Part shown: one piece after another, positions 21,801-33,800 of the stretch
Layout of the letters: each line of letters begins with the position of its first letter
Numbering within the stretch: position 1 is the first letter of the stretch
Assembly: GCA_003342895.1 (NCBI GenBank)
Contig: PTFA01000414.1
Location: forward strand, 33,178-97,177
Direction: 5' to 3'
Origin: Casuarius casuarius
Taxonomy: Eukaryota; Chordata; Aves; Casuariiformes; Casuariidae
Length of the DNA stretch: 64,000 nt
Translations under genes and position numbers: made by a program
Notes under the pieces: model-generated
What the model was told of the DNA's origin: nothing
The model's input: only the letters and a program-made list of their open reading frames with translations
Database searches by the model: none

Positions 21801-24800
21801 CAGCGTATCTTCCACCACCACCTCGTTGGCTTCCACGGTGAACTGGAACTCGTCCCGGGTGTTCCTGCTCCCGTTGTGGCGGTACACAATCTCTCCTGCT
21901 AGCACATCCCTCTGGGAGAAAGCCATGACTGGCTGCTCCCCTCTCAGCACAGTCCCCCACCGTGGGGGAGTAGTTATCAGGAACCGTATCTCTTCATCTG
22001 ACCTGACGTCCATGTTGGTCTCCAGGCTGAGGACAGAGGAGTCAATGCTCCCTCGGCTCCCTTGGTGGATGGCTAGGCCGGTGTTGTTGACTATTTTGAT
22101 GTAGGGGTCCGAAGCCTGAACTTCCAGGAGGGCAGTAGTTTGGTGGAGGCCATCTGAGACCTGTAGCTGAATCCAGCCCCGGTCAGCCCCTGAATGGACG
22201 AATAGGATCTTTTTCTTCCTCAAATCATCCTGTGTGAACCGATAGACCTGGTGGTTTCTGTCATCGACGGATACGATGCTGCCAAACAGAATGTCCTTCC
22301 TCGCCAGCACCAGCTGCGTGTCTGAGAAGCCGGAGTCCTTATCGGTGAAGGCAATGTCGTCCGTCGTCAGGAGGTGCTGTCCATTGCGCACCACATTGAA
22401 AACCTTGTTCACCACCTGGACAGGGGGGTGGTCATTGACAGGTTGGATGGATACTCTGAAAACACCTCTCACCTCCTCTGCATCAGGCTCAGTGCTGCCT
22501 TCACCCTGCTTGATCGCTACAAAGGGGATATCGTCCTCCAGGGTCTCGGAGTCATCGTGCTGGTACAGCAGCCTGCCCTGGAGGATGTCCTCATTGGTGA
22601 ACTCTGTGATCTCCTCAGTGGAGGGCCAGCTTGCGGACGTGGCCCAGGCCAGCCTCCCGTGCGCTGGCCCTTCAATTACTTCATAGAGATAGTCCATGCT
22701 GTTCATGCTCTGTACAAACAAGTGGTCCCTGGAGATGATGGCCTGCCCCCCTTCCAGCACAGACAGAAGGACATTGGTCAGGGCTGGTGCATCAGGGTCT
22801 CCACCTATGCTGATTGTGTAGGTGTACACAGGAGAGTGCTGGTCCCCAGCATGGACACGAAACTGGAAGGTATCCTCAGCTTGCTTAGAGTTCCTGATGG
22901 TTGCACTGTAGCTTAAATGGTTTCTTTGCAGATCATCTTGGGTAAATCCAAAGCCTTCAGTCAGCCTGTTGCCAAGCAACTCCAAGTTTCCCTTTTTGGG
23001 AGCCTGGATTATCACATAGTGGAAGGAGACTGGGGCAGAGTTTGGATCTTCCAACATTGCCTCCAGTTCCTTACTGGTGATATTTTTGTGCCGCTTGTTT
23101 TTCATTTGGAGAGGGACCATGGTTCTCATCTTAATGGTAGCTCTTTTGATCCTGATGAGGAAAGTGTTGTTTTGCAAGGTTTTCTGTCCAACCTGGACTT
23201 CGAATTTCAGCTTCTCCACAACATCTTCCAGCCGGTGCTTGGGATCTGTGCTGAAATACTGGATGCGTCCTTGCTCCAGGTCTTGCTGGTGGAAGGACTC
23301 CACTTTTTTCCATTCCCCTCCCACCCTCCCTTGTTTCTGGACTTCACCATACCTAAGAGGTTCTGTGAGGCCATACAGGATGGCGACATGTTGTTTCACA
23401 GCGTTTGTCTCCACTGATAGGTTGGCTGTGGTAATGCGTGCAGCCCCTCCCTGGGAGATGAAGAGGCCAGTGTTGTTGTGCATGCGGATTTCAGGCTCTA
23501 TGGCGAGGATCTTCAGGGTGGCTGTGGGGCTTGGGACAGACCCATCGCTCACTTGGAAGGTGAGCTGCAAATTTGTCCCACTCTGGTGCACGTAGACTAT
23601 GTTGCCTGCTTCCAAGTCCCTGCAGGAAAACTCTTCAAGGGGCACTCCAGGGTGAAAGTCATACTCCACATAACCCTCTTCCATCAGTCGGCCGCCATGC
23701 AGCTGAAATTCAAGGTCATCACAGGATGTGTCATCGTCCAAGGCCTGCAGGATGTCCGTGGTCAGATGCTTCCGTGTGTGTTTCAGGATCGTCATGTGAT
23801 CCCCATGAGGAAATATCACCTGAGGGGCATCGTTGATGGGGTTGATCATTATGGGTAGCAGGTACATCTGTCCCTGCCGCAAACACTCGGGGATCCCTTG
23901 CTGGGCAGTCACAGCTACCTCCAGCATCAGCTGGTCCATGGGTCCTTCGGAGCCATCATGGACATATCTGACTTTCCGATTCACAATGTCCAACAAAGTA
24001 AACTTCCTTCTGCTTCTGGATCCAGGGACATCTAGTTCCAGCTGACCATGCCTAGGGTCACTGGTGATGCTAAAGAGGATTTGGGACTGCCGGATGTTTG
24101 CGAGGTTCAAGTCTATCGTCGGCTGGACGTGTTTCCACTCCAAGAAGGCTGTGCCTCCTTCAGAGACAATGAGGGGGCTGACGTGCAGCAGTCTGCTGAT
24201 GTTAGCGAAGGCAGGAGGGAAGCTGTTGTCCGGCCGGCATGGTTCCGCTACCAGGCCGGGTGCTCCCTGCCAGATATCAGGAGGTGGGGACGTGGGTGCC
24301 TCATCCTGTTCATATACTTCATCATATTCCCAGTACTGCTCCTGCTTTCCACAGCCAGATGTGATGTCCTTTGTGACCACAGCATCTTGCAGACTCCTCC
24401 TCTGCAGGTTTATCCGCAGATCCTCCAGGCAGCCAACAAATGAGTTGTTTGTTGTGCTGCCCACCGACATGAAGGCAAGATGATGCTCCCTCAGCCTTTG
24501 AAAAGCCTTTTCATCCATACCTCCAATGAACAGGTTCCCCTGAAGGTCCAGATAGTTGTTGATGCCCCGGTTGGATGTGGCTGAGGCATAGTAGTCAATC
24601 AGGATCTCAAGCTTGTGGACATCTGTGTGGACTTTAACGTAGTGCTGCTGCTCATCGCTGATGAAGATGTTGTTGTGCAGGACGATGATGCCGTTCCCCT
24701 TCTCAACAAACCCTCTCAGGCGTCCGTTGGAGATTTCCAGGTAGAAGAAGTCATTCTCCATCCCCTCGTGGTAGATGAGGGGTGCCTGGGTGATGCTTGT

Positions 24801-27800
24801 TGTTATCACAAACTCAATTGTCCCTTCTTCCTTCGCGTTCCACGTGGGAAATGCGATGTAAGAGTGTGGTCCTAGGAATCCAAAGGGGTCATCGGACTCG
24901 GCAGAGAACTGCGTGCTGCATCCCTCCTGAACCCGGTGGAATATCTTGGAGCTACCATCAGAAGCTGGAGGGGAGAGGACGTCCAGACCATTGAAAGTCA
25001 CTAAGTGGAGGCAACCTCTGAAGGGAGAGGTGGACCCAGAAAGATATGGCAGGTCAAGGCTCCCCGTCCCACCCGCGTAGAGGCCATACTGAATGTCCAG
25101 CTCCCGTACGGGTCCTGTGATGTCCGCAGAGCTGTTAAAGAGGCCATCGATGGTCAGCGTCATCCTGCCATCTTCCACCAACAGGTCCACATCATGCATT
25201 GCCAAGTTGTTGAGCTGCAGCTCTGCTGGGGACTGTAGCGTCACCTCCTCTGAGCCCAGCTGCAGCTTGGCCTACAGAGGAAAGAGAAAAAGTGGAGTCA
25301 GGACCTCAGCTCAAGCAAGACAGTATCTGGGAGAAACAAAGGAGCAGGTTGTTGGCATTTGTGGGTTGTTTACGTCTTGAAAACCCCTTGTTTGCAGAAC
25401 AGACTCCTGAGATTGCAGAACATCAGTGCAGCTCTAAGCCTGGCTCTAAACCAGCCTGAAAGGTAGCCCTGAGGTTCTTTTTCTCCACCGGGGTCTGTCC
25501 CAAGCCCAGCTCTGTAGGACTGGGAGATCAGGGCCACTCTCACTTGTCCCTTCTGGTGCCCTGGCAGGTTGGCCCCACCTCTGAGGACCTGGCCTTGAAA
25601 TGGTCAGGGCAGCCACAGCCAGACAAGAGTGAGTGCAAAACTGGGATCATGAGCTCCACTCTTTCACAGACCTGTCCCTGTACGTGAGAGGAAGCAGGTC
25701 CCCATCCCCAGGGCTTGTACAAGTTGACAGTAAAACCCAAAGAAGAAGGGTAAAGCAGAAGGCATGCCGAGACACCTTAAAGATCCAGGGGCAGTTCCTC
25801 TAACTGCATACGTTTCCAGATGTGCACTGCTGAGGGTAGGCTGGGAACAGCACTGTTACCTGCAGCACAGCAGTCCACTATTTCCCTAGGAAATACTTGC
25901 TGAAGCACGGAACCACCCCTGGGCCTCGCACACATTTCAATCTACCTATTCGCTCCTGCATACCCTGCCCTCCTCTGCCTCTCTGCACACTCCTCCTCCC
26001 CCTATACCCATATGTCTATCAGCCTGCAGACATGCCCACTCTCCCTCTCTCTCCAAATTTCTCTCCTTTCCTGCTCTTCCTCAGTGAACTCCAGACTCAG
26101 GCCTATCACCTTGGGGTTCTCCTCCCACTCCCAACGCCAAGGCTCCCATCTCGCCACCAGGCCTTTCCTCTCCTCCCACAGAGGAGCTCTGCCAGGTGCT
26201 GACTCTGCTTTCCCTGTTTCCTGCCCATCCCTGCCCACTGCCCTCCTTTCCTGTGGCTTGGCCCGTTTCCACAGCCATAGCCCTCCCGACCATCAGCCTG
26301 GGAACTAGCGAGGGAAATAGCAGGCTTTGCTTCCTCGGCGGGGACGCTGTCCCCGCAAGGAGCAGCTCTGGAGCCTGCTTAAGTAGAGGGTTAGCAGAAG
26401 GGACCCGAGGGCCGAGGGGGGTGAGAGCTCTCCTGACAGATGGCCTGCATTAGAGAAACCTCCGGTCAGCTGCTTGTCCAGCTCGCTGGCTCGTCCTCTG
26501 CTTCCGCTTAGATGTGACGTGTGGCCCTACTCGGGTGGCCCCTACACCGCGGGAGAGGAGGGGACGTCTGCTAGGATGTGCCCTGCTCTTTTCTTTCAAG
26601 GAGATGCCAACGCTATAACGACAAGAGGGACTTTTATTCTCCTGTCTTGCTCCTTTCTTGTGCCCTGGCTGGGCTCAGCTCTCGGGAGAGTCTGCCAGGG
26701 GGGCCTCTTTTACTGCTCTGGGTCCTCTCCTCTGTTCATCCCTTGTCTCCACTGGAGAAGCACTGACCCCTCGTGCTTCAAGGGCGCCTTGCATGACATT
26801 GGCAGTACCAAGTGCATGGGGTGCAGGTTTTCGGGTGTCTCCGTCTGCGGTGCCCAGCATGAAGCGGGAGCAGCCCATTTGCACTGCTTCTGCTGGCCTC
26901 ACTCCGGGGCCTGGCCCTGGGGTGCCGCTGGACATCAGGGCGTGAGGGCAGCCCGGACCCATCATCTCTGAGGCTGGTGAGCCAGGGAAGCTTCAGTGAC
27001 GATGTCTGCAGGGCAGATGTGAGACTTCCTTCCTGAGTCCTCTCCTGCCCGCAAGTGGTGTGTGGGTGAGGAATTTCCCGAGCTCGAGGCTGTTTCTGTG
27101 TATCCAATGGCCCTGAACTGATCCTTTCCCAAGATTGGGTCCAGTCTCCTCTGATGCCCCTCGAACTCTTAACTTGCTCTAGCAGGGATTTTGACAGCTC
27201 AGCTACCCACGTTTGTGGCTTGTCTGGTTGCTGGTTTCAGGTGCTGCTCCCTCATCCTTGTACCAAAAGAAACGTTGACCCACAGACTCTAGCCAACCTG
27301 CCTGTACGTCCTTTTAAAACCAAAGAAAAGAAAAATGGAGAGTGATCAGTTCAGACCAGAAACCTGATTTAAGTGGGTTGAATCAGCTCTGGAAGGTCCG
27401 CTCCACTGCCAGGGAGCAGGGAAGGAGCCGAGGCTGCCTCGAGTGAACTCGGCCTCTTCCCCCATCTGCCCCAGGGCCAGACCTGGGGCAACCACTCCCG
27501 CTTAAGCAAATGCCGGATGTGGCCGGATCCGTGGTGGCATGCTGACCTGCAGGGTGCCAGCTCGCAGCTCCACCAGGAGATGGTCGGGCTGTCCTGCGGC
27601 CAGGAAGAGGAGCCCGTTCTGCTGGCTGGTGTACAGCTGCAGCTGGAGCCGCACCGTGCGCGAGGCGTCCGCCAGCGGCATCTCCACGTAGCCATCCCCG
27701 AAGAAAGAGGCTGGGGAGAAAAAGAAGAAGGTGAGGGAAGGAAAGACACATGAGCAGCTCCCCCAGGCCCCATGTGTTTGTCCCCAGGTGTGTTTGCTGG

Positions 27801-30800
27801 CTGTGGCTGGGACAGGGGGACTGTGAATTCAGGGTCCCCTTCCCAGGTCTCTACCCCTCTGAGAGCACTTCAGCAGTCCCTCCCCTGCCGCGCTCTGTGT
27901 TTGCTCTGCGTTTGCTCTGCTGCCCAGATCCAAAGGTCTCTGGTGCAAGGGCTGCCGCTGCATTGCCATTGCCCCTGCAATCACCGCGCCAGACCAGGCC
28001 CAAAGCCACCTCTTGTACACGGCACTGCCACATGGGAACACCCCAAGGCACCTATGATCACGCTCGGTCCTCGCCCCCGCCGTGAAGAGAGCCTTTGTAT
28101 CAGAAGTCACGGACATTAATAATAACAGTCAAGAGCCCTAAATGCCGGTTCAGATCTCCCGGCTGCCTTCCCATCCTCCGGGAGTGGATGCCGGGCTGTG
28201 CCCGCGCCTCCTGCACGACGCTGCCCGGCCCGGAGCCGGGGAGCTGCAGCCTCCGCCGACGGCCACGAGATGGGGCCANNNNNNNNNNNNNNNNNNNNNN
28301 NNNNNNNNNNNNNNNNNNNNNNNNNNNNNNNNNNNNNNNNNNNNNNNNNNNNNNNNNNNNNNNNNNNNNNNNNNNNNNNNNNNNNNNNNNNNNNNNNNNN
28401 NNNNNNNNNNNNNNNNNNNNNNNNNNNCCCCGCGGGTGTCTCCCGGAGCGGCGGCCTCCGCGGGCTGTGTTGGTCGCCGGAGGGAGCTCCCGTGTCGTTG
28501 CCCGGCGGGGGCAGATGTGATACAGCATCTGTCCTCTGGCGAGGTTCCCAAGCCAAGTCGTTAGCCTAACGAGTCTTTTCCACTTCTGCCACAACCGTCA
28601 CCCTTCGGATGAATACAAAACCAACCGTCACCCTTCGGATGAATACGAAACCTTCCAGCGGTGGCTGTGTCATGCGTTGGCCAGATTCCCTGGCTGGTGC
28701 AAATCACTGCCCTGCACTGCACAAACAGCGACCCGGCCCCAGGACGCGGGGAGATGCCGCTCCCTGAGCCCTGGGGAGCTCCGCGGGGTCAGCCGAGACC
28801 GCGCTCTGCCTACTCCCTATTTTAAACTACTTTACAGTGGCTTTCTGCATCGCCGAAACATCGCTGATGTTCACCCCAAAGGTGGCTGCTTTGACAGTGC
28901 TGGAGAAATAAATGTGCGTGCATGCGATCCATATGTGGATATAAGACCACAGAAAAACCTGCACTCAAAGACAGTGTTTGAAGTTGCTGCTGGAAAGTGT
29001 TCAGCAGCCAGTATACGTTAGAATTAGAGGGACTCAGCGCAATGGCATGTGATCGTGTAATGAAAGACTGTGTCACAGTGCATATGCAGAAAAGGGCAGA
29101 ATTAAAGGCATGAGGTAACCGTAGAGCTGGCACAGCTTGATTTTAGAGCGCCCACACTTTTTAACTGGCTGTGTGCACGCGTGTGCGTTGTACACGCACC
29201 CCCAGGGCACACCGTGAATGTGTCTGTGATACACGGCTACACGTTCTACCCCGCTCCACAAAGCTTTGAGTGAGCGGCAATGAAGTTAACTCTGCAGTTG
29301 CACTAAGAAGCATAAACACTAAAAAGACCCACAAGATGTGAAAAGGTGGGGAGGATGTTTCGGGGGGGTGAACACACACAATTTCAGTCCACATATGGTC
29401 ACCATGCGTAAAGTCTGCCATGCTCAAGTTTATATATGTGCACGACTTCTTCCAAAATGAGCCCGAGCATAGGCTGCGTGACTCAGTCACACTGCCTTCG
29501 CCCTCCCAAATGCTGGCTCTCTTTCGCCTTTTTTGGAGGAGGGCAGCAAAGGAGGTTGAGTGCTGGGGGGGAAACCAACCTCCTGCACTTTGCATGGTGC
29601 AGTATGGGCATAAACAAACACGCATGTGGTGTTTTAGCTGCTCCCCTGGTTGCCTTTTCTTATCGCAACTGAGCCCAATTTTCTGTAGGGCTGAAAGGGG
29701 TGGTGGCGTGAACGGGCAGGACCCTGGGCAGGCTCCCCCTGCTCTTGCGGGTGGGATTTGCTCGTGGGCTGGTGCCGCAGACATGAACCTAGCACAGCAA
29801 GAAGCAGCCCCAGCAGAGCAGTTTGAGATGAGCCCGTCACCGGGAGGGTTACAGGTAACGGTGGGTTTGCCTGGCGCAGGTAGAGTGGGGACACACTCTC
29901 CGCTGCGGCTTTTCATTTTCCCTCCTCGATCCAGCATGGGGAACTGGGGTGTTGCGAGGGCCGTAACCCCACCCGCTCGGGGCAGGGCTGAAACGGCAGC
30001 CTGGAAATAGCGAGCGCTTGCGTTAATACCGTGCCTTTTACTCAGCACAGGGCAGGGCTGCCAGCAGGGCTTACTCAAGCCTGCTCATTTCCTGGTTCCT
30101 GTGCATGCCGTTGGCATGTGTCGCTTTGGCATCCTGGTCCTCTTTGAGCCAGTGAATCCCAGCAGCTTTGCCATTATTTGCACCGACGTTAAAGGTCACT
30201 GTCCTCTCCTGACCCGCTCCCTCCTTCCAGGGTCCTGGTGGAGACGAGCAGCCCCGGCGCGCTCCGCGGGGCGCTGCTGGCCCTCCTGGCGCGGGGCGCG
30301 GGCTGCCCTGCCGGGTGGCGCCCGTGGCGTTCGGCCGCCCAGCATTTTGTGAGCAGAACTGCTGCGGCGCGTTGCAAAAGGGACCTTTGCTCTCCCTCCT
30401 CTCCGCACGGACACACGTGGTTGTGCCCCGGCCCCCGAGCTGCGTGCACGTGCAGGCGGAGTGCTTTGGTCCCCCGGAGACATTGCATGCGCTTCGTGTT
30501 CTGGCTCCCACAGAGGTTCCCCCCAACGTGCACAGTGTGTGCTCCAGCTCCCACTCCGATTTTTCGACCTTTTTTTGCTTTGTGGCTTCTCTTAATCTGA
30601 AAAACATGGCCTTCAGATGGGCGCTGAGTGGCTGCTGTCATGGAGCCAGAGCGCTTTGCAGTCCTGCTTCCTCTGCGCCTGGGCCTGCACCTCACCCACT
30701 CGCGACGCCTTCGCCTCTGTGCGGACCTGACACCCGAGGGGACAGGGAGCGGGGCCTTGGGGACCCCGTCAGTCGTTCCTGAGGCTGGCGGGGACGGTTG

Positions 30801-33800
30801 TGCTCAGCCAGCCTTCTGCGCTGCCTCCCCGGGGCAGGGGACCCGGCCCAGCAAGTCCTGCAGCTAGCACGTTCGGTCCCGCCTTAACCGTCCCGCTGCT
30901 GCCAGAGACGCTTTTCTTCGGTTTCTCTCAAAATAATAATAATAAAAAGTTACGTGCCGATGCCCAGGGCAGCGCTGCTGTTCGCTGGGGGAGGAGGCAC
31001 CCTTGCCTGGGCTCCCAGGGCTTTGGGACTCTTCTCCAGCGAGCGGGTCACGTCAGTGAGAGTTACTGCTGCTTCTCCTGAGCTCCTGCTCTGTTGCCAT
31101 CCCGCATGAGTAACGCGCGCCCCCGGCTCCACGCGTCCCGCCGGAGCCGCTCCCGCTGCCGCGCCGGGCCGATAGGAAGGCATCCGCGGCGCGGGGCAGC
31201 CTCGCTCACACTTTCCGAGCGGCCGGCCAGCAGATTAGAGGCTGCAGCATCGTTTTTTGCATTGGGGGGAAAAAAAAGAAAAGAAAAGCAGCAGCAGAGG
31301 GCCCCTCCGCCGCGGCCCCTTCGCCCCACGCGCAGCGGTTCTGGCCCCTCCGCTTGGCCGACGGCTGCGTTTCGGCGCCGGGGCCTCCCTCGCCTCGTGG
31401 GTGGCCGCCTTTGCCTCGGTTACCGCCACAACAAAGCCGCCGCGCGCAGCGCCCGTCCCCCCGCGCCGGCCCGCTGCAGCCGCGGGGCCCGGCCTTTTTT
31501 TGGCCAGCCCTGTGCTGCAGCGCGGGAGCGAGAGCCCGGCAGCTCCCTTGGCCGGGACGTTGTGCATCCCCGGGCAGGCTCAGTGCATCCGCGCCTGCAA
31601 GACGCGTCCGAGCCTCAGCGGGTGCAAACAGGGGCCCCTGGGGCTTTTGGGGTGCAAGTCATGGGGGGACGGGTCAGGGGCTGCGCTGGGGTCTGGGCAC
31701 CGCAGGTTGGGGGGCTCCAGGTGTGGGCGGCACCGTGTCCCTGCGGTTTGCTGCGCCAGCCGCACGCGTTTTCCTCGCGGTGGAAAAGCAGGCGGGGAGC
31801 GAGGGCTCTGTGTTGCTGGGAACAGCCCCGGCTTGTGCACGGCCCCGTGCCACGGCCGCCCCGTTTCCGGACGCGGGGCGAGGAGCCGGCGCTCCAACAA
31901 GGAGCCCTGTGTCTGCGGCCGCCGCTGCCCCTCGCGCCTGCCTCCCAGGGCCCCCGTCCGCTTCCCGAGGTCGGAAGGGAGGGACGGGCACGGGGCACAC
32001 TGGGGCCCCCATGGAGCCTCGGGGGGAGGGAGGGGGCCCCTGCTGCCCCCCAGGCCAGCCCGCCCGCCGCACCGGCTGCATTCCTCCTCGGCAGCGTCAG
32101 CAGCAGCCTGCTTCGAGGCCCTCCGAGGTTTTTTTTTAATGACTTTATAAGGTAGCGAGCTGCCTCGGTCCCCGGCGGGCTCTGCTCTGCACCGAGCCCG
32201 TCTGTTTGACAGCGCTGTGCAAACACCGCGCGCCAGCCCAGCAAAGGCACACTGCCGCCAGCGCTGCGGCCGGGCAGCGAGCCGGGGCCACGGCAGCGCC
32301 CGCCCGCCCGCACAGCCCCCTTCTGCCCGCGAGCCCGCCGGGACGGCAGCCCCCAGGAGCCGTGGGCCGGCTGCAGCCTGCGCCGGGGGGAGAGCCCTGC
32401 CCTGAAAGGCTTCATTATGCTGCACATTCCCTTCGTTTTATGCAAGCGGTTTATTTACGGCCGGGGAAGGAAATTAGCAGCTTGCAAGGCAGGCTAAGGC
32501 AAACACAGCCGCGGCGTGCTGGCCCCGGACTGGGCTGGGGCCTCCCCGCGAGGAGGAGGAGGAGGGGGCGCCGAAAAAGGCGCTCTGGCGTCTCCTCCAG
32601 CCCGGCGTGGGATGCCCGAACGCTGGCTTTACGCTGCAGCGCGGGCGGGCGTGCAACCACATGCATCCCGCTGCAGCAGCTGCGGCTCCCCGCGGGCCGC
32701 CTGGGCACTCGCTGCCTGCGGCCATCAGGCTGGCGTCTGGGCTGCGCTTCCAGCCCCGAGCGCCCCAGGGTGGTGCGAGCCGGCAGAAAGGCTCGGGAGG
32801 AAGAGAGCGCCCGCCGGCCAGTAGCTCCCGGTGCACGGGAGCACTTTTGCTCTTTTCCCCACTTCCCGGTTTTACGGAGCCATGAGTCCGTGCACCGCTG
32901 CTCCCCTCCCGCCGCCCGGGGCCTCCCTCGCCGCGTGGCTCCCAGGGCGCCGCGGGAGCCGCTTTCCAGGAGCATGCACAGCGAGGCTGCTGGCCGTGAC
33001 GCGCTTGACCAAGGTGGCCGGCGTCACGCAGCCCCTTTTCCGGCCCCAGGGAGGCTCCCGCTGCCTCTGGCTGCCCTGCGCCTCTTTGCAAACCTCCGCT
33101 CGTGTTTATTATTCCAGTTCCTCCTTCCCTCCCGCTCCCTCCCCAGCTGGTCTCCCTCTCCCTGCCTCCATCTCCTGCTCTCCTTCCCTGGCCTCCTGGG
33201 CTGCTGCCTGACAGCTTGGACTAGAAAAAAGCCTTTTTTGCAGCCCACGGTCTTTTGGGTCAGCCAAAACCAGCTCATCCCGCGCTCGCCGCGCCTCCGC
33301 AGTCCCGGGGCCGGCCCCGCCGGTGGGTGAGGGGTGCGCGAGCTCCCACTGCCTCCTGCAAGCCGCGCGCCGCCGAGCGGGGTCCAGCAGGCTTGGCCGG
33401 AGCGCTCTCGCTCCAGCCCGGCCTTCTCCAGCGTGGTTTTCGGATGATTCAAGCAGCCCTCGAGCCGCTGGTATTTCCTGCACCCTCCTGCCCTGCCAGA
33501 CGCGCGGCTGTGGGGGGACGGGGACGGAGCTCCCATCCGGCGCGAAACTCCACATCTGGCTGGGTCGCCCTCGCAAAGGTCATGTTGCTCTTAAAAAAAG
33601 AGATAGATTGCAGGTGTAGCCGAGCCTGACCTCCCCCCGGCCCTGGGACCTCCCAGCGCCTCGGACCCTGGCCGCAGGAGCCGTGTGCCGTAGTGCGGGA
33701 CCCCCGCCGTGGCTCCGGAGTTAAAATCAGCTTTCTCGCGAGGGGGAGGCGCCGCGCAGAGAGACGCTGGCAGAGCCGGCAGCCTTTGCAACGCGGCATG

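Noticed and set aside
27502..27546. Extension of CSPG4 exon 2 past the donor (SMPPRIRP...)
   Set aside because: Splicing at GTCAGC joins in phase to AKLQLGSEE, which matches the family; the extension does not.
31094..33330. Several open frames of 280-375 codons in both strands
   Set aside because: All lie in the CpG-rich block and are rich in Ala, Arg, Pro and Gly, with no recognisable domain. They are best explained by composition.
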